62,820 nucleotides of DNA from Chloroflexota bacterium (GCA_022824865.1 JAJDZD010000021.1:1-62820), one strand, 5' to 3'; shown: positions 1 through 9,942, counted from the first letter of the stretch. Numbers and translations: made by a program. The notes: generated by a model not told the origin, from the letters alone.

Positions 1-111
1 ACCTGTCGCTCCGCAAACGGCACATCCCGGTCCTCCATTTCATGTCCAGATGTGTAAACCATGTCTCCGAACACGTGTAAATGATGTCCCCGGTCTGCAC
101 ATGATAGAGGC
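1..111. other. possible insertion-sequence end remnant with direct repeats
   Basis: The stretch before the first gene holds two imperfect direct repeats of about 17 bp at 52-68 and 75-91 (GTGTAAACCATGTCTCC and GTGTAAATGATGTCCCC), 23 bp apart, with a partial third copy near 41-50. An open frame enters from the window edge at position 3 and stops at 78-80, giving a 25-residue tail that starts LSLRKRHIPVLHF. Repeats of this style remind me of the flanks of IS481-like integrase elements, but no transposase domain is visible because the window starts here. The identification is inference from memory. Confidence 0.3.
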
Positions 112-1335
112 GTGGCGCACGTTGTCCTATTGCTGCATAGCGAAAGCTACCGAGCGGCCGACTTCCTGCAAGCGGCGCGGCAGCTTGGCGTCGACATCAC
201 TGTGGCTTCGGATCGGCGCAACCCAGCCGCGTCGGACGCCGACGAAGGCGTGCTGGAAGTCCATCTCGCCAACCCGGAGGTCGCCGCATCGGCGATCGTC
301 GAGTATGCGGGCGAAACGGTGGTTGATGCCGTCGTGGCGGTTGACGATCAAGGGGTGGCGGCGGCCGCGCTGGCCAGTGCGCAGCTTGGCCTGCCGCACA
401 ACTCGCCGGCAGCGATTACCGCGACCCGGAATAAGGCAGACATGCGGCGGCGCTTGGCAGCGGCTCGCGTTCGGCAGCCGGCCTTTGAAGTCGTGAAACC
501 CGGCGGCGATGCACAGATGGCCGCCGAACGCCTGGGATTACCGGTGGTCGTTAAGCCGGTGTCGCTATCCGCCAGCCAGGGCGTGATTCGCGTCGATCGG
601 GCCGACGAGCTACCGGCAACGATCGAGCGAACGCGCTCGATTGTGCAGGCCCAGGGTCGTGATCCGCGCGAACCTGTTCTACTCGAGCGCTTTGTCCCCG
701 GTAGCGAAGTGGCCGTAGAGGGACTGGTGCGGGGCGGGGCGCTCGAAGTCCTGGCGATATTTGACAAGCCCGACCCACTTGACGGTCCGTTCTTCGAGGA
801 AACGATCTACGTCACACCGTCGCGGTTGACGCCAGCCACGCAGGAGTCCATTCGCGCGGTGGCGGCCTCCGGCGCGAAAGCACTCGGGCTGTCGGATGGT
901 CCGATCCACGCCGAACTGCGAACGAGGAACGGGAACGCCTGGCTGCTAGAGATTGCCGCGCGGTCGATCGGCGGACTCTGCGCGCGCTCGCTCAGGTTTG
1001 GCCTGGGCGTGAGCCTGGAACAGCTCATCCTGCGTCACGCGCTTAGTCTGCCGATTCGCGACCTGGGGCTGACCGACGCCGCCGCGGGCGTGATGATGCT
1101 TCCCATACCGCGTGCCGGCCGGCTGCGTGCAGTGCGTGGCGTTGGCAGTGCCCGTGCGGTCGACGGCGTGGCCGGTGTGGAGATCACCATCTCACCGGGC
1201 CAAGAGCTTGTGCCCTTGCCGGAAGGCAGCCGATACCTCGGATTCGTATTCGCGCGCGGACAGGATTCTGACGAAGTCGAAGCAGCGCTGCGCGCGGCGC
1301 ACGCCGAGTTGAACTTCGAAATCACGCCAAACTAG
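112..1335 (+). CDS. ATP-grasp domain carboxylate ligase
   Basis: A 407-residue protein with a GTG start. The N-terminal part (to about residue 110) is a pre-ATP-grasp Rossmann-like region beginning AHVVLLLHSESYRAADF. The ATP-grasp core follows: the LPVVVKPVSLSASQGV lysine and glycine-rich loop near residues 143-158, VLLERFVPGSEVAVEG near 190-205, and the metal-binding ALGLSDGPIHAELR and WLLEIAARSIGG segments near 257-290. Such enzymes join a carboxylate to an amine or thiol through an acyl-phosphate in the cytoplasm; the substrate cannot be read from sequence. It lies 34 bp upstream of the CCAEP-tail radical SAM gene on the same strand, so the two may share a pathway. Confidence 0.85.
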   Translation: MAHVVLLLHSESYRAADFLQAARQLGVDITVASDRRNPAASDADEGVLEVHLANPEVAASAIVEYAGETVVDAVVAVDDQGVAAAALASAQLGLPHNSPAAITATRNKADMRRRLAAARVRQPAFEVVKPGGDAQMAAERLGLPVVVKPVSLSASQGVIRVDRADELPATIERTRSIVQAQGRDPREPVLLERFVPGSEVAVEGLVRGGALEVLAIFDKPDPLDGPFFEETIYVTPSRLTPATQESIRAVAASGAKALGLSDGPIHAELRTRNGNAWLLEIAARSIGGLCARSLRFGLGVSLEQLILRHALSLPIRDLGLTDAAAGVMMLPIPRAGRLRAVRGVGSARAVDGVAGVEITISPGQELVPLPEGSRYLGFVFARGQDSDEVEAALRAAHAELNFEITPN

Positions 1336-1369
1336 GGCGAAGGTGACGGAAAACCCCTAGCATTGACCG

Positions 1370-2773
1370 ATGCGAACACTCCTGATTTCCACCTACGAGC
1401 TCGGGCACCAGCCGTTGCATGCGGCATCGGCGGCCGGGGCGTTGTTGCAGGCCGGTCACGAGGTGCGTTGCCTCGACCTGTCGGTCGAAATGTGGGACGA
1501 CGACGCTGTGGCCTGGGCGGAGGCCGTCGCCATATCGGTTCCAATGCACACGGCCACGAGGTTGGCCGAGCGAGCGGCGCAGCGGATTCGAGAGATCCAT
1601 CCGGATGTTCCGATCGCCTTCTACGGGTTGTACGCGGGAATGGACCATCACCCTGACGGTTCAAACCTTGCGGACGCCCAATTCGCCGGGGCATACGAGC
1701 ACGGTCTAGTCGGTTGGCTAGGTCGATTAATCTCCGCAGAAAACGCGACCGATCCCCCGGTGGATCTCAGCCGTCGACCAAGCTTGCTGCCGGCCAGGCA
1801 CCTGCTGCCCGACATTTCGCGTTACGCGCACATGGCACTGGGCGATGACGAGTCGCCCGTGGGCTATACGGAGGCCAGCCGAGGGTGCGTGCATACCTGC
1901 CGCCACTGTCCGGTCCCGATCGTGTACGACGGTCGGATTCGGATTATCGACGCTGACGTGGTGCTGGCCGACATTGATCAGCTGGTGGAGGCCGGTGCAC
2001 GTCATATCACCTTTGCCGATCCTGATTTTCTGAATGGCGTGCGGCACTCGCAGCGCGTGGTGCGCGCGATGCACGCCCGGCATCCGCATCTGACGTTCGA
2101 CGTGACAACCAAGGTGGAGCACATCCTGGAGCACGCGAGCGTCTGGCCGGGATTCGCGGCCGCCGGCTGCTTGTTTGTCGTGTCGGCGTTCGAGTCGGTG
2201 AACGACGAGATTCTGCGGCGGTTGGACAAGGGACACACGGCGGCCGAGGCGGCGCAGGCCGTTCGACAGCTTCGCCAGCACGGCATCGAAGTACGCCCGT
2301 CCTGGATGCCGTTCACCCCGTGGACGACGCCAGCCGACGTTCTGGCCATCATGGAGTTCGTGCGCGACCACGACCTGATAGCCAACGTAGACCCAGTGCA
2401 GTTCACAATCCGGTTGCTGGTTCCGCAGGGATCGCTGTTGCTGGACTTGCCCGAGATGACACCCCACTTGCGCGGCTACGACGAGGAGCGGCTCACGCAC
2501 GAATGGCGCCCGGACGATCCGCGCTCCGACGACCTGCAGGAAGAGCTCGCCGAGATCGTCGAGCGCGGGATCGCGGAGGAATCCTCCGACGCAGTTCTGT
2601 TCGAGCGAATGTGGACGGCCGTCCGCGTCGCGGCACCCGAGGCAACCGCCGGTTCAGCGCCAGACCTCTCAGGCAGCCCGCTTCCCGTCCGGCCACGACT
2701 CACCGAACCCTGGTTCTGCTGCGCCGAGCCGACGGACATGCAATTCGGTCCACTTGAAGAGATCCCGGCGTAG
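1370..2773 (+). CDS. B12-binding-type radical SAM protein with CCAEP C-terminal tail
   Basis: A 467-residue protein. Residues 1-120 look like a cobalamin-binding Rossmann domain. The radical SAM cluster motif is C173-x3-C177-x2-C180 (RGCVHTCRHC), followed by the SAM barrel to about residue 400. Near the C-terminus lies EPWFCCAEP (Cys450-Cys451), which matches the protein family known as CUAEP/CCAEP-tail radical SAM (seleno)proteins. Here both codons are TGC (2717-2722), so this is the cysteine form, not the selenocysteine form. The family reaction is unknown to me. The stop overlaps the longest reading of lipB, and the gene heads a cluster that continues through lipA and pyruvate dehydrogenase. 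Confidence 0.85.
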   Translation: MRTLLISTYELGHQPLHAASAAGALLQAGHEVRCLDLSVEMWDDDAVAWAEAVAISVPMHTATRLAERAAQRIREIHPDVPIAFYGLYAGMDHHPDGSNLADAQFAGAYEHGLVGWLGRLISAENATDPPVDLSRRPSLLPARHLLPDISRYAHMALGDDESPVGYTEASRGCVHTCRHCPVPIVYDGRIRIIDADVVLADIDQLVEAGARHITFADPDFLNGVRHSQRVVRAMHARHPHLTFDVTTKVEHILEHASVWPGFAAAGCLFVVSAFESVNDEILRRLDKGHTAAEAAQAVRQLRQHGIEVRPSWMPFTPWTTPADVLAIMEFVRDHDLIANVDPVQFTIRLLVPQGSLLLDLPEMTPHLRGYDEERLTHEWRPDDPRSDDLQEELAEIVERGIAEESSDAVLFERMWTAVRVAAPEATAGSAPDLSGSPLPVRPRLTEPWFCCAEPTDMQFGPLEEIPA

Positions 2774-2780
2774 CCTGCCC

Positions 2781-3470
2781 GTGACGAAGCAACTGCCAGT
2801 CGAGATGTATGACCTGGGTTACATGGACTACCTCGACGCGCTTGACTGGCAGCGGACCACGGCGGCGGCGGTGCGTACGCGGTCTTCGGCCGACGTTCTG
2901 GCGTTGCTGGAGCATCCGCCGGTCTACACCATGGGCGCCCGCGGCGGAGACGACCACCTGCTGTTGGGCGATGACGACCTTCGCGCCAGGGGCGCTGAGC
3001 TAGTCATGACAGACCGGGGCGGCGACATAACCTTTCATGGCCCAGGGCAGCTGGTGCTTTACACCATCCTGAATCTGCGGCGACGAGGTTTGCGTCCCGT
3101 CGACCACGTCCGTTGCTTGGAGCGCACGATCCTCGGCACGCTGGCGGCCTTTGACGTGCCTGGGCGCACAGTCAAGGGACGGCCGGGGGTTTGGATCGGT
3201 TCGCGAAAGATCGCCGCCATCGGCGTCTCAATTCGCGGCGGAGTCACAATGCACGGCGCCGCTCTCAATGTCACGAACGACCTGACGTGGTTCAATGCGA
3301 TCGTGCCCTGTGGATTACATGGACTAGGCGTCACCTCGATGGCTCGCGAACTTGGGATCGCTCCGCCAATGGGCGATGTGATGACTGCGGCAGCCGCCGC
3401 GTTCGCCGAGGTCTATCAGGCCGAGGTGCGTCCAGCGACACCTGCGATGGAGCCCGTTGGTGGCCACTGA
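2781..3470 (+). CDS. lipB: octanoyl-[acyl-carrier-protein]:protein octanoyltransferase (lipoate biosynthesis)
   Basis: Transfers octanoyl groups from acyl carrier protein to lipoyl domains, the first step of endogenous lipoate synthesis in the cytoplasm. Visible family signatures are [14 protein letters not shown] (about residues 79-92), the catalytic lysine K143 in [16 protein letters not shown], and the catalytic cysteine C177 in [10 protein letters not shown] chose GTG 2781, which gives 229 residues and directly follows the upstream stop. A TTG at 2754 would add nine residues overlapping the radical SAM gene. The 3' end overlaps the lipA start, indicating translational coupling. Its targets are presumably the E2 lipoyl domain encoded downstream. 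Confidence 0.93.
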   Translation: MTKQLPVEMYDLGYMDYLDALDWQRTTAAAVRTRSSADVLALLEHPPVYTMGARGGDDHLLLGDDDLRARGAELVMTDRGGDITFHGPGQLVLYTILNLRRRGLRPVDHVRCLERTILGTLAAFDVPGRTVKGRPGVWIGSRKIAAIGVSIRGGVTMHGAALNVTNDLTWFNAIVPCGLHGLGVTSMARELGIAPPMGDVMTAAAAAFAEVYQAEVRPATPAMEPVGGH

Positions 3471-4359
3471 GATTCGGGTAGCCCGACCGTCCTGGCTGCG
3501 GGCGCGTGTGCCCGGCGGCGAGCGCTTCGAAGACCTTCGCGACCTTGTGCGCTCGGAGCGCTTGCACACGGTCTGCGAAGAGGCCCGCTGCCCGAACATC
3601 GGCGAGTGCTGGAATGCCGGCGAAGCCACGTTCATGATCCTGGGCGACACGTGCACCCGGGCCTGCGGCTTCTGCGCGGTCACGTCGGGTCGACCCGGGG
3701 CGCTGGATCCGCTGGAACCGTTCCGGGTGGCCCAGGCCGTCGCGCAGATGGATCTTGATTACTGCGTGATTACCTCAGTTAATCGGGATGACGAGGCGGA
3801 CGGCGGCGCCGCCATATTCGCCGGTTGCATCCGGGCCATTCGACACCGAACGCCTCAGGTGGAGGTGGAAGTGCTCATCCCAGACTTCATGGGCAACTGG
3901 GAGGCGCTGGCCACGGTTGTTCGGGCCCGGCCGGTCGTTCTGAATCACAACATCGAGACGGTGCCGCGGCTCTATTCGCGAGCGCGCCCCAAGGCGATCT
4001 ACACCCAGTCCCTAGAATTGCTGCAGCGAGTCAAGCGAATCGATCCGAACATGATTACGAAGTCGGGAATCATGGTTGGGCTTGGCGAAACGCGAGACGA
4101 ACTATCCAAGACGCTGGCCGATCTGCGGGACCACGATTGCGACCTGCTCACCATCGGCCAGTACTTGCGACCCTCGCGCAAGCATTTGCCGATCGTCCGC
4201 TACTACAGTCCCGACGAGTTCGGCGAACTGGGGGACGAAGCGCGCGGCCTCGGATTCGCCCACGTCGAATCGGGGCCGCTGGTGCGAAGTTCGTACCATG
4301 CGGGGGAACAGGCCCGCGCGGCCCGACAGAAAGCAGCCGGCCTGACGCGCGAACGGTAA
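3457..4359 (+). CDS. lipA: lipoyl synthase
   Basis: A radical SAM enzyme that inserts two sulfurs into protein-bound octanoyl chains. Both 4Fe-4S sets are visible: the auxiliary cluster C40-x4-C45-x5-C51 ([14 protein letters not shown]) and the SAM cluster C66-x3-C70-x2-C73 ([10 protein letters not shown]). The C-terminal RSSYHAGEQ carries the family RSSYHA motif, whose serine ligates the auxiliary cluster. Length is 300 residues from TTG 3457; a GTG at 3460 is equally possible. It overlaps lipB by 14 bp and lies 62 bp before the E1 gene, so it is probably co-transcribed with the complex it activates. Confidence 0.95.
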   Translation: MVATEIRVARPSWLRARVPGGERFEDLRDLVRSERLHTVCEEARCPNIGECWNAGEATFMILGDTCTRACGFCAVTSGRPGALDPLEPFRVAQAVAQMDLDYCVITSVNRDDEADGGAAIFAGCIRAIRHRTPQVEVEVLIPDFMGNWEALATVVRARPVVLNHNIETVPRLYSRARPKAIYTQSLELLQRVKRIDPNMITKSGIMVGLGETRDELSKTLADLRDHDCDLLTIGQYLRPSRKHLPIVRYYSPDEFGELGDEARGLGFAHVESGPLVRSSYHAGEQARAARQKAAGLTRER

Positions 4360-4421
4360 GAAAACCGCTGCGCGCGCCCGGCCAGGGGCGCTAGGCTCGG
4401 ACCGGTCGGGCTCTCGACTTC

Positions 4422-7130
4422 GTGAGGTGCGGCTCCATAGCAACCATCGACGTCAACGGACAGGCTGACGACTCCGCTATCGAGTCCCTGGAAACGCAGG
4501 ACTGGCTGGAGTCCCTCGACGACGTATACGTTCTGCGTGGACCGGAACGCGTTGCCGGACTGCTGCGGGACCTGCAAATCCACGCACAGCGGGACGGCGT
4601 TTCGCTCCCCGTCACCTCGCGCACGCCCTACGTCAACACAATTCCACCCGACCGACAACCCGACTATCCGGGCGATCGGGACATCGAGCGAAGGATCAAG
4701 AGCATCATTCGCTGGAACGCCATGGCGATGGTGGTGGAGGCCAACAGCAAGTCGGACGGCATCGGCGGCCACATCTCCACGTACGCGTCGGCGGCCACGT
4801 TGTACGAGGTGGGCTTTAACCACTTCTTCCGAGGACCAGATCACCCCGACGGCGCCGACATCGTGTATTTCCAGGGGCATGCCTCGCCAGGGATGTATGC
4901 ACGTGCGTACGTGGAGTGGCGGCTGCCCCCCGCGCAGTTGCATAACTTCCGGCGCGAGCTGGCGGACGGGGGCGGCCTGTCGTCGTATCCCCACCCGTGG
5001 CTCATGCCCGACTTCTGGCAGTTCCCGACCGTCTCTATGGGCCTTGGGCCACTCATGTCGATCTACCAGGCTCGGTTCATGCAGTACCTGGCCGATCGGG
5101 ATCTGCGCCCGGACACCGGTCGGCGCGTGTGGGCGTTCCTGGGCGATGGCGAGTTCGACTCGCCGGAAGCCAGCGGAGCGATCTCACTGGCGGCTCGGGA
5201 GTGCCTGGACAATCTGACGTGGGTCGTGAACTGCAACCTGCAACGCCTGGACGGACCGGTACGCGGCAATGGGAGCGTGGTGCAAGAGCTGGAAGGGCTG
5301 TTCCGGGGCGCCGGCTGGAACGTCATCAAGGTGCTGTGGGGCAGCGACTTTGACGAGTTGTTCGCCAACGACACCGAGGGAATTCTGGCCAAGCGAGCCA
5401 GCGAGGTTGTGGATGGTGACTACCAGAAGTACTCAGTCGCCGGGGGCGCCTACATCCGCGAGCACTTCTACGGCGTGGATCCGCGCTTGCTGGCGATGGT
5501 TGCGGGTCGAAGCGACGACGAACTCTGGCGCATGCGGCTGGGCGGTCACGATCCCACAAAGGTCTACGCGGCCTATCACGCGGCGGTGCGCCACAAGGGT
5601 GCGCCGACGGTCGTCCTGGCTCGCACCATCAAGGGCTACGGACTGGGCGAGGCCGGGGAAGGTCGCAACATCACGCACCAGCAAAAGAAACTCAACGTGG
5701 ATGAACTCCTCACGTTCCGCGACCGGTTCCATATCCCTCTGTCGGACGACGACGTCATAAATGCGCCGCTGTATCGCCCAACGCGCGAAAGCACGGAGGG
5801 TCGATACGTCGCCGAGCGACTGCGTGCGATGGGCGGGCATTTGCCGACGCGTTCCACGTCGTACACACCGGTAGCCCCTCCAGGCAACGACGCCTACGAG
5901 GAATTTTCAGCAGGCACCGGGGAACGGCAGGCGTCAACCACCATGGTGTTCGTGCGGCTGCTGACGAAACTGCTGCGGGATCCGGAGATCGGGCGGCTGA
6001 TCGTGCCAATCGTCCCGGACGAGGCGCGGACGTTCGGCATGGAGGCGCTCTTCCGCCAAGTCGGCATTTACTCACATGTGGGGCAACTCTACGAGCCGGT
6101 AGATTCCGACACCTTGCTGTATTACAAGGAATCGACCGACGGGCAGATCCTGGAAGAGGGGATTACGGAGGCCGGCTCGCTGGCGTCCTTCATTGCGGCA
6201 GGGACGGCCTACGCCGCGCACGGCCTGCCGATGATTCCCTTCTACATCTACTACTCGATGTTCGGCTACCAGCGCGTGGGCGACCTGGTGTGGGCGGCGG
6301 CGGACAGTCGAACGCGCGGCTTCATGGTCGGCGGAACCGCCGGACGGACCACGCTGGCCGGCGAAGGACTGCAGCACCAGGACGGGCATAGTCACTTGCT
6401 GTTCTCATCGGTGCCCAACTGCCGCGCTTATGACCCCGCCTTCGCCTACGAGGTCGCCACCCTGATCAGGGACGGTATTCGACGCATGTACGCCGAAGGC
6501 GACGACAGCTTCGTTTACCTGACGGTGGGCAATGAGAACTACGTCCATCCGCCGAAACCGGACGAGCCGGACGTGGACGAGGGCATCCTGCGCGGGATGT
6601 ATCGATTCCGTCGGGCGGACATTCAGGAACCCCGAGCCCGGGCGCAGTTGCTGGGCAGCGGAGCGATTCTGAATGAAACAATCAAGGCTCAGGAGATGCT
6701 GGCTGAGCGGTATGGCGTGGCCGCCGACGTTTGGTCCGTGACCAGCTACACCGAACTGCGTCGCGACGCGCTGGACGTTGAGCGCTGGAACATGCTGCAT
6801 CCGCACGAGGAGCCGCGCACTCCGTACGTCACGCAGCAACTCGCCGGACTACCCGGCATCGTGGTCGCGGCTTCGGATTATGTCAAGACGATGTCTGATG
6901 CGGTTGCCAAGTGGATTCCGCAGCCATTGATGTCGCTGGGCACCGACGGATTCGGACGTAGCGAGGACCGCGAAGCCCTGCGCGACTTCTTCGAAGTCGA
7001 TGCCCGGTACGTTACGCTGGCGACGCTGTATGCGCTGGCGCGCGAAGGCGAGCTTGATCGGGAAATTGTCTCCGAGGCTCTTGAGGACCTCGAGATCGAC
7101 CCGGCCAAGGCCAACCCCCGGCTCGCCTGA
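4422..7130 (+). CDS. aceE: pyruvate dehydrogenase E1 component, homodimeric type
   Basis: Thiamine-diphosphate enzyme that decarboxylates pyruvate and reductively acetylates the E2 lipoyl group. At 902 residues it fits the homodimeric AceE family (about 890) rather than the split alpha/beta type. The thiamine-binding segment GDGEFDSPEASGA followed by NCNLQRLDGPVRGNG (around residues 240-285) is nearly identical in pattern to enterobacterial AceE. The conserved TAGRTTLAGEGLQHQDGHS stretch lies near residue 640-660. Start is GTG 4422. The gene sits between the lipoate genes and E2/E3, completing a self-contained pyruvate dehydrogenase operon. Confidence 0.96.
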   Translation: MRCGSIATIDVNGQADDSAIESLETQDWLESLDDVYVLRGPERVAGLLRDLQIHAQRDGVSLPVTSRTPYVNTIPPDRQPDYPGDRDIERRIKSIIRWNAMAMVVEANSKSDGIGGHISTYASAATLYEVGFNHFFRGPDHPDGADIVYFQGHASPGMYARAYVEWRLPPAQLHNFRRELADGGGLSSYPHPWLMPDFWQFPTVSMGLGPLMSIYQARFMQYLADRDLRPDTGRRVWAFLGDGEFDSPEASGAISLAARECLDNLTWVVNCNLQRLDGPVRGNGSVVQELEGLFRGAGWNVIKVLWGSDFDELFANDTEGILAKRASEVVDGDYQKYSVAGGAYIREHFYGVDPRLLAMVAGRSDDELWRMRLGGHDPTKVYAAYHAAVRHKGAPTVVLARTIKGYGLGEAGEGRNITHQQKKLNVDELLTFRDRFHIPLSDDDVINAPLYRPTRESTEGRYVAERLRAMGGHLPTRSTSYTPVAPPGNDAYEEFSAGTGERQASTTMVFVRLLTKLLRDPEIGRLIVPIVPDEARTFGMEALFRQVGIYSHVGQLYEPVDSDTLLYYKESTDGQILEEGITEAGSLASFIAAGTAYAAHGLPMIPFYIYYSMFGYQRVGDLVWAAADSRTRGFMVGGTAGRTTLAGEGLQHQDGHSHLLFSSVPNCRAYDPAFAYEVATLIRDGIRRMYAEGDDSFVYLTVGNENYVHPPKPDEPDVDEGILRGMYRFRRADIQEPRARAQLLGSGAILNETIKAQEMLAERYGVAADVWSVTSYTELRRDALDVERWNMLHPHEEPRTPYVTQQLAGLPGIVVAASDYVKTMSDAVAKWIPQPLMSLGTDGFGRSEDREALRDFFEVDARYVTLATLYALAREGELDREIVSEALEDLEIDPAKANPRLA

Positions 7131-7160
7131 CGCTTCCGCCACCGCCGCGACGGAGCCGGC

Positions 7161-8495
7161 ATGGCGACTGAACTGAAACTCCCCGACCTGGGCGAGGGCA
7201 TTGCTGACGCTGACGTACTGAGCGTCCTAGTGAGCGCAGGACAGGCGGTTGTCAAGGACGACCCGATCATCGAGATCGAGAGCGACAAGGCGACCCTGGA
7301 AGTTCCGGCGGAACTAGCCGGCACGGTTACCCAGATCCTGGTGAGTGCCGGCGACACGCTGCAAGTCGGACAGACGATTCTCGAGTTGGAAGAGAGCGAC
7401 TCGGAGGCGGACGGCAAGCCTGTGGCGCCTCCGCCGGCGGCGAATGCGTCGGCGGGAACCGTCACCCATGCGCCCGCTTCAACTCCTGCACCCGCGCCAA
7501 CACCACCGAGACCTCAACCTAAACCAACCGCGCCGCCGCGCGCCGCGCCACCTCCACCACCACCGGCCGGCGGCGACGCGCCCGTGTTTGCCTCGCCGTC
7601 GACCCGCGGGTTCGCACGCGAAATCGGTCTGGATATTCGGGAGGTCACAGGCTCCGGCCCCGGCGGACGCATATCAGTTGACGACGTGAAGGCACACGCC
7701 CGGTCTCGACCGGCCACGGCATCCGCAGCCCCTGGGTCACTCGTTGCTGTGCCGCTGCCCGACTTCAGCAAGTTTGGTGCGGTCAAGCGAGAGCGCATGA
7801 ATCGGGTTCGTCGGGCAACCGCAACCAACATCGCGCAGTCTTGGTCGACTATTCCGCACGTCACGCTATTCAATAACGCCGACATTACGTCCGTGGAGGC
7901 GATGCGGCAGCGCGAGAAGGACCGGGTTCGGAGCGCCGGCGGCAGTCTCACAATCACGCCGATACTGATGAAAGTTGTGGCCGCCGCGCTCAAGGCACAT
8001 CCCAAGATGAACGCCAGCGCGGACTTCGCCACCAACGAGATGGTGCTGAAGGACTATTGCCACCTGGGCGTTGCCGCCGACACCGAGCGAGGGCTGCTGG
8101 TGCCAGTCATTCGGGACGTCGACGAGAAGAGCATCACTGAATTGGCGATTGAAGTGACCGAGGTTGCTGCGCAGGTTCGCGACGGCCAGTTGCCGCCCGA
8201 ACGGCTGGAAGGCGCCTCGTTCACGATTAGCAACCTGGGCGGACTCGGCACGGGACACTTCACGCCGATCATCAATCCCCCGGAAGTTGGAATCCTGGGC
8301 GTTGGCCGCGCGTTGGAGAAGCCGGTGTACGTCGAAGGACTGTTGCGGCCGCGGCTCATGTTGCCGCTGGCCCTTTCGTTCGACCACCGTGCCGTCGACG
8401 GAGCGGACGGCGCACGCTTTCTGACTTGGATCGTCGACGCGCTGGCCCAGCCGCTGATGCTGGCGATGGGGGATTCGTCGGGCCGTGACCTCTGA
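7161..8495 (+). CDS. aceF: pyruvate dehydrogenase E2, dihydrolipoamide acetyltransferase
   Basis: Core subunit that carries acetyl on lipoate and passes it to CoA. One N-terminal lipoyl domain (about 1-80) has the lipoylated lysine K43 in EIESDKATLEV. A long Pro/Ala/Thr-rich flexible linker (about 85-140) follows. A peripheral-subunit-binding domain spans about 143-180 (STRGFAREIGL...GPGGRISVDDV). The catalytic acyltransferase domain ends in the DHRAVDG active site (H409, D413). It has a single lipoyl domain, against three in E. coli. It begins 30 bp after aceE and overlaps lpdA by 11 bp. Confidence 0.95.
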   Translation: MATELKLPDLGEGIADADVLSVLVSAGQAVVKDDPIIEIESDKATLEVPAELAGTVTQILVSAGDTLQVGQTILELEESDSEADGKPVAPPPAANASAGTVTHAPASTPAPAPTPPRPQPKPTAPPRAAPPPPPPAGGDAPVFASPSTRGFAREIGLDIREVTGSGPGGRISVDDVKAHARSRPATASAAPGSLVAVPLPDFSKFGAVKRERMNRVRRATATNIAQSWSTIPHVTLFNNADITSVEAMRQREKDRVRSAGGSLTITPILMKVVAAALKAHPKMNASADFATNEMVLKDYCHLGVAADTERGLLVPVIRDVDEKSITELAIEVTEVAAQVRDGQLPPERLEGASFTISNLGGLGTGHFTPIINPPEVGILGVGRALEKPVYVEGLLRPRLMLPLALSFDHRAVDGADGARFLTWIVDALAQPLMLAMGDSSGRDL

Positions 8496-9915
8496 CGGAC
8501 GGCAGCCGCGCGTAGCCGTGATCGGCGCGGGGCCGGGAGGCTATCCGGCTGCCTTCCACGCCGCCGAGCTTGGCATGGACGTGACGCTCATCGACCCCGA
8601 GCCGAACCCCGGAGGCGTGTGCCTTTATCGCGGCTGCATACCCTCAAAGACCCTCTTGCACGTAGCTTCACTGCTGGGTGAGGCGGAGGATGCGGCTGAC
8701 TGGGGCGTGAGTTTCGGACGCCCGGAGATCGACCTGGACCGGCTACGTAGTTGGAAAGACCAGGTCATCTCCAAGATGACCTCCGGCCTGGGACTCCTCA
8801 CGCGAGCACGACGCGTGCGGTTCGTCCGCGGACTTGCACAGTTCGAGGGTCCCGACGCGCTGCTGATTGAGCCGACCGACGGCGGCGACGCGCAGCGATT
8901 GGAGTTTGACTATGCAGTCGTTGCTACCGGCTCGCAGCCTGCGGCGCCGCCGGGCTTCGAGATCGACGGCGAACGGATCCTTGATTCGACGTCAGCCCTG
9001 GAGATCGACGACATCCCGGACTCGTTGCTAGTCGTTGGCGGGGGCTACATCGGCCTCGAACTGGGATCGGTCTACTCGGCGCTAGGCTCCAAGGTGACGG
9101 TAGTCGAGATGGAGACCGGACTGCTGCCCGGGGCCGACCGCGACCTGGTACGACCGTTGGAGCGCAAGCTGGAATCCGCATTTGCCGAGATTCTGCTCAG
9201 CACGCGAGTCGCGAGCCTGAACGTGCGGTCGGAAGGCGTGGACGTCGAGTTGGCAGGGGCGCGCGTCGAGAACCCTTCCCGGCTCTTTGACAAGGTCCTG
9301 GTTGCGGTCGGACGGCGCCCCAACAGCTCGGGATTGAACCTGGAGGCCGCAGGCGTGGAGTCCGACAAGCGTGGCTTCGTGAAGGTCGACCACCAGCGCC
9401 GCACGAGCGCCGCCAACATATTTGCCATCGGCGACGTGGCCGGCGAACCAATGCTGGCGCACAAAGCCACATACGAAGCAAACGTGGCCGCTGCGTCCAT
9501 TGCCGGTCAGGTGGCGACGTATGACGCACAAGCCATCCCAGCAGTGGTGTTTACCGATCCTGAGATCGCCTGGTGCGGGCTGACCGAGGCCGAAGCCCGC
9601 GATTCCGGCCGGCCGCACGAGGTCGCTACGTTTCCGTGGGCGGCTTCGGGTCGAGCAACAACGCTGGGGCGAAATGACGGTCTGACGAAGCTCATTCTGG
9701 AGCCGACGACCGAGCGCGTGCTGGGAGTCGGGATCACCGGCCGCGGCGCTGGCGAACTCATTGCCGAAGGCGTGCTTGCAGTGGAGATGGGCGCCCGAGT
9801 CGACGACCTGCGGCTGAGCATCCATCCACACCCCACGACGTCTGAGACTCTGATGGAAGCCGCCGAGGTCTTCTTCAACACCAGCCCGCACTACATCGCG
9901 CGGAAGCGCGGCTGA
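8485..9915 (+). CDS. lpdA: dihydrolipoyl dehydrogenase (E3)
   Basis: FAD-dependent disulfide oxidoreductase that reoxidises dihydrolipoamide and passes electrons to NAD. The FAD fold GAGPGGYPAAFHAAELG (residues 15-30) and redox disulfide C46-x4-C51 (GGVCLYRGCIPSKT) are present. The second nucleotide-binding fold is VVGGGYIGLELGSVY. FAD-binding ANIFAIGDVAGEPMLAHKA and the catalytic His449-Glu454 dyad in HPHPTTSE are also visible. Start is GTG 8485 inside the end of aceF, so translation is probably coupled. It closes the operon; no obvious terminator hairpin lies in the short gap to the convergent sulfatase gene. Confidence 0.95.
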   Translation: MTSDGRQPRVAVIGAGPGGYPAAFHAAELGMDVTLIDPEPNPGGVCLYRGCIPSKTLLHVASLLGEAEDAADWGVSFGRPEIDLDRLRSWKDQVISKMTSGLGLLTRARRVRFVRGLAQFEGPDALLIEPTDGGDAQRLEFDYAVVATGSQPAAPPGFEIDGERILDSTSALEIDDIPDSLLVVGGGYIGLELGSVYSALGSKVTVVEMETGLLPGADRDLVRPLERKLESAFAEILLSTRVASLNVRSEGVDVELAGARVENPSRLFDKVLVAVGRRPNSSGLNLEAAGVESDKRGFVKVDHQRRTSAANIFAIGDVAGEPMLAHKATYEANVAAASIAGQVATYDAQAIPAVVFTDPEIAWCGLTEAEARDSGRPHEVATFPWAASGRATTLGRNDGLTKLILEPTTERVLGVGITGRGAGELIAEGVLAVEMGARVDDLRLSIHPHPTTSETLMEAAEVFFNTSPHYIARKRG

Positions 9916-9942
9916 CACGCCGGACTTGCTGCCGACCCTGCG

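Noticed and set aside
2717..2722. Possible selenocysteine codon in the CUAEP-type tail
   Set aside because: Both codons are TGC, so this copy uses two cysteines and needs no selenocysteine machinery.
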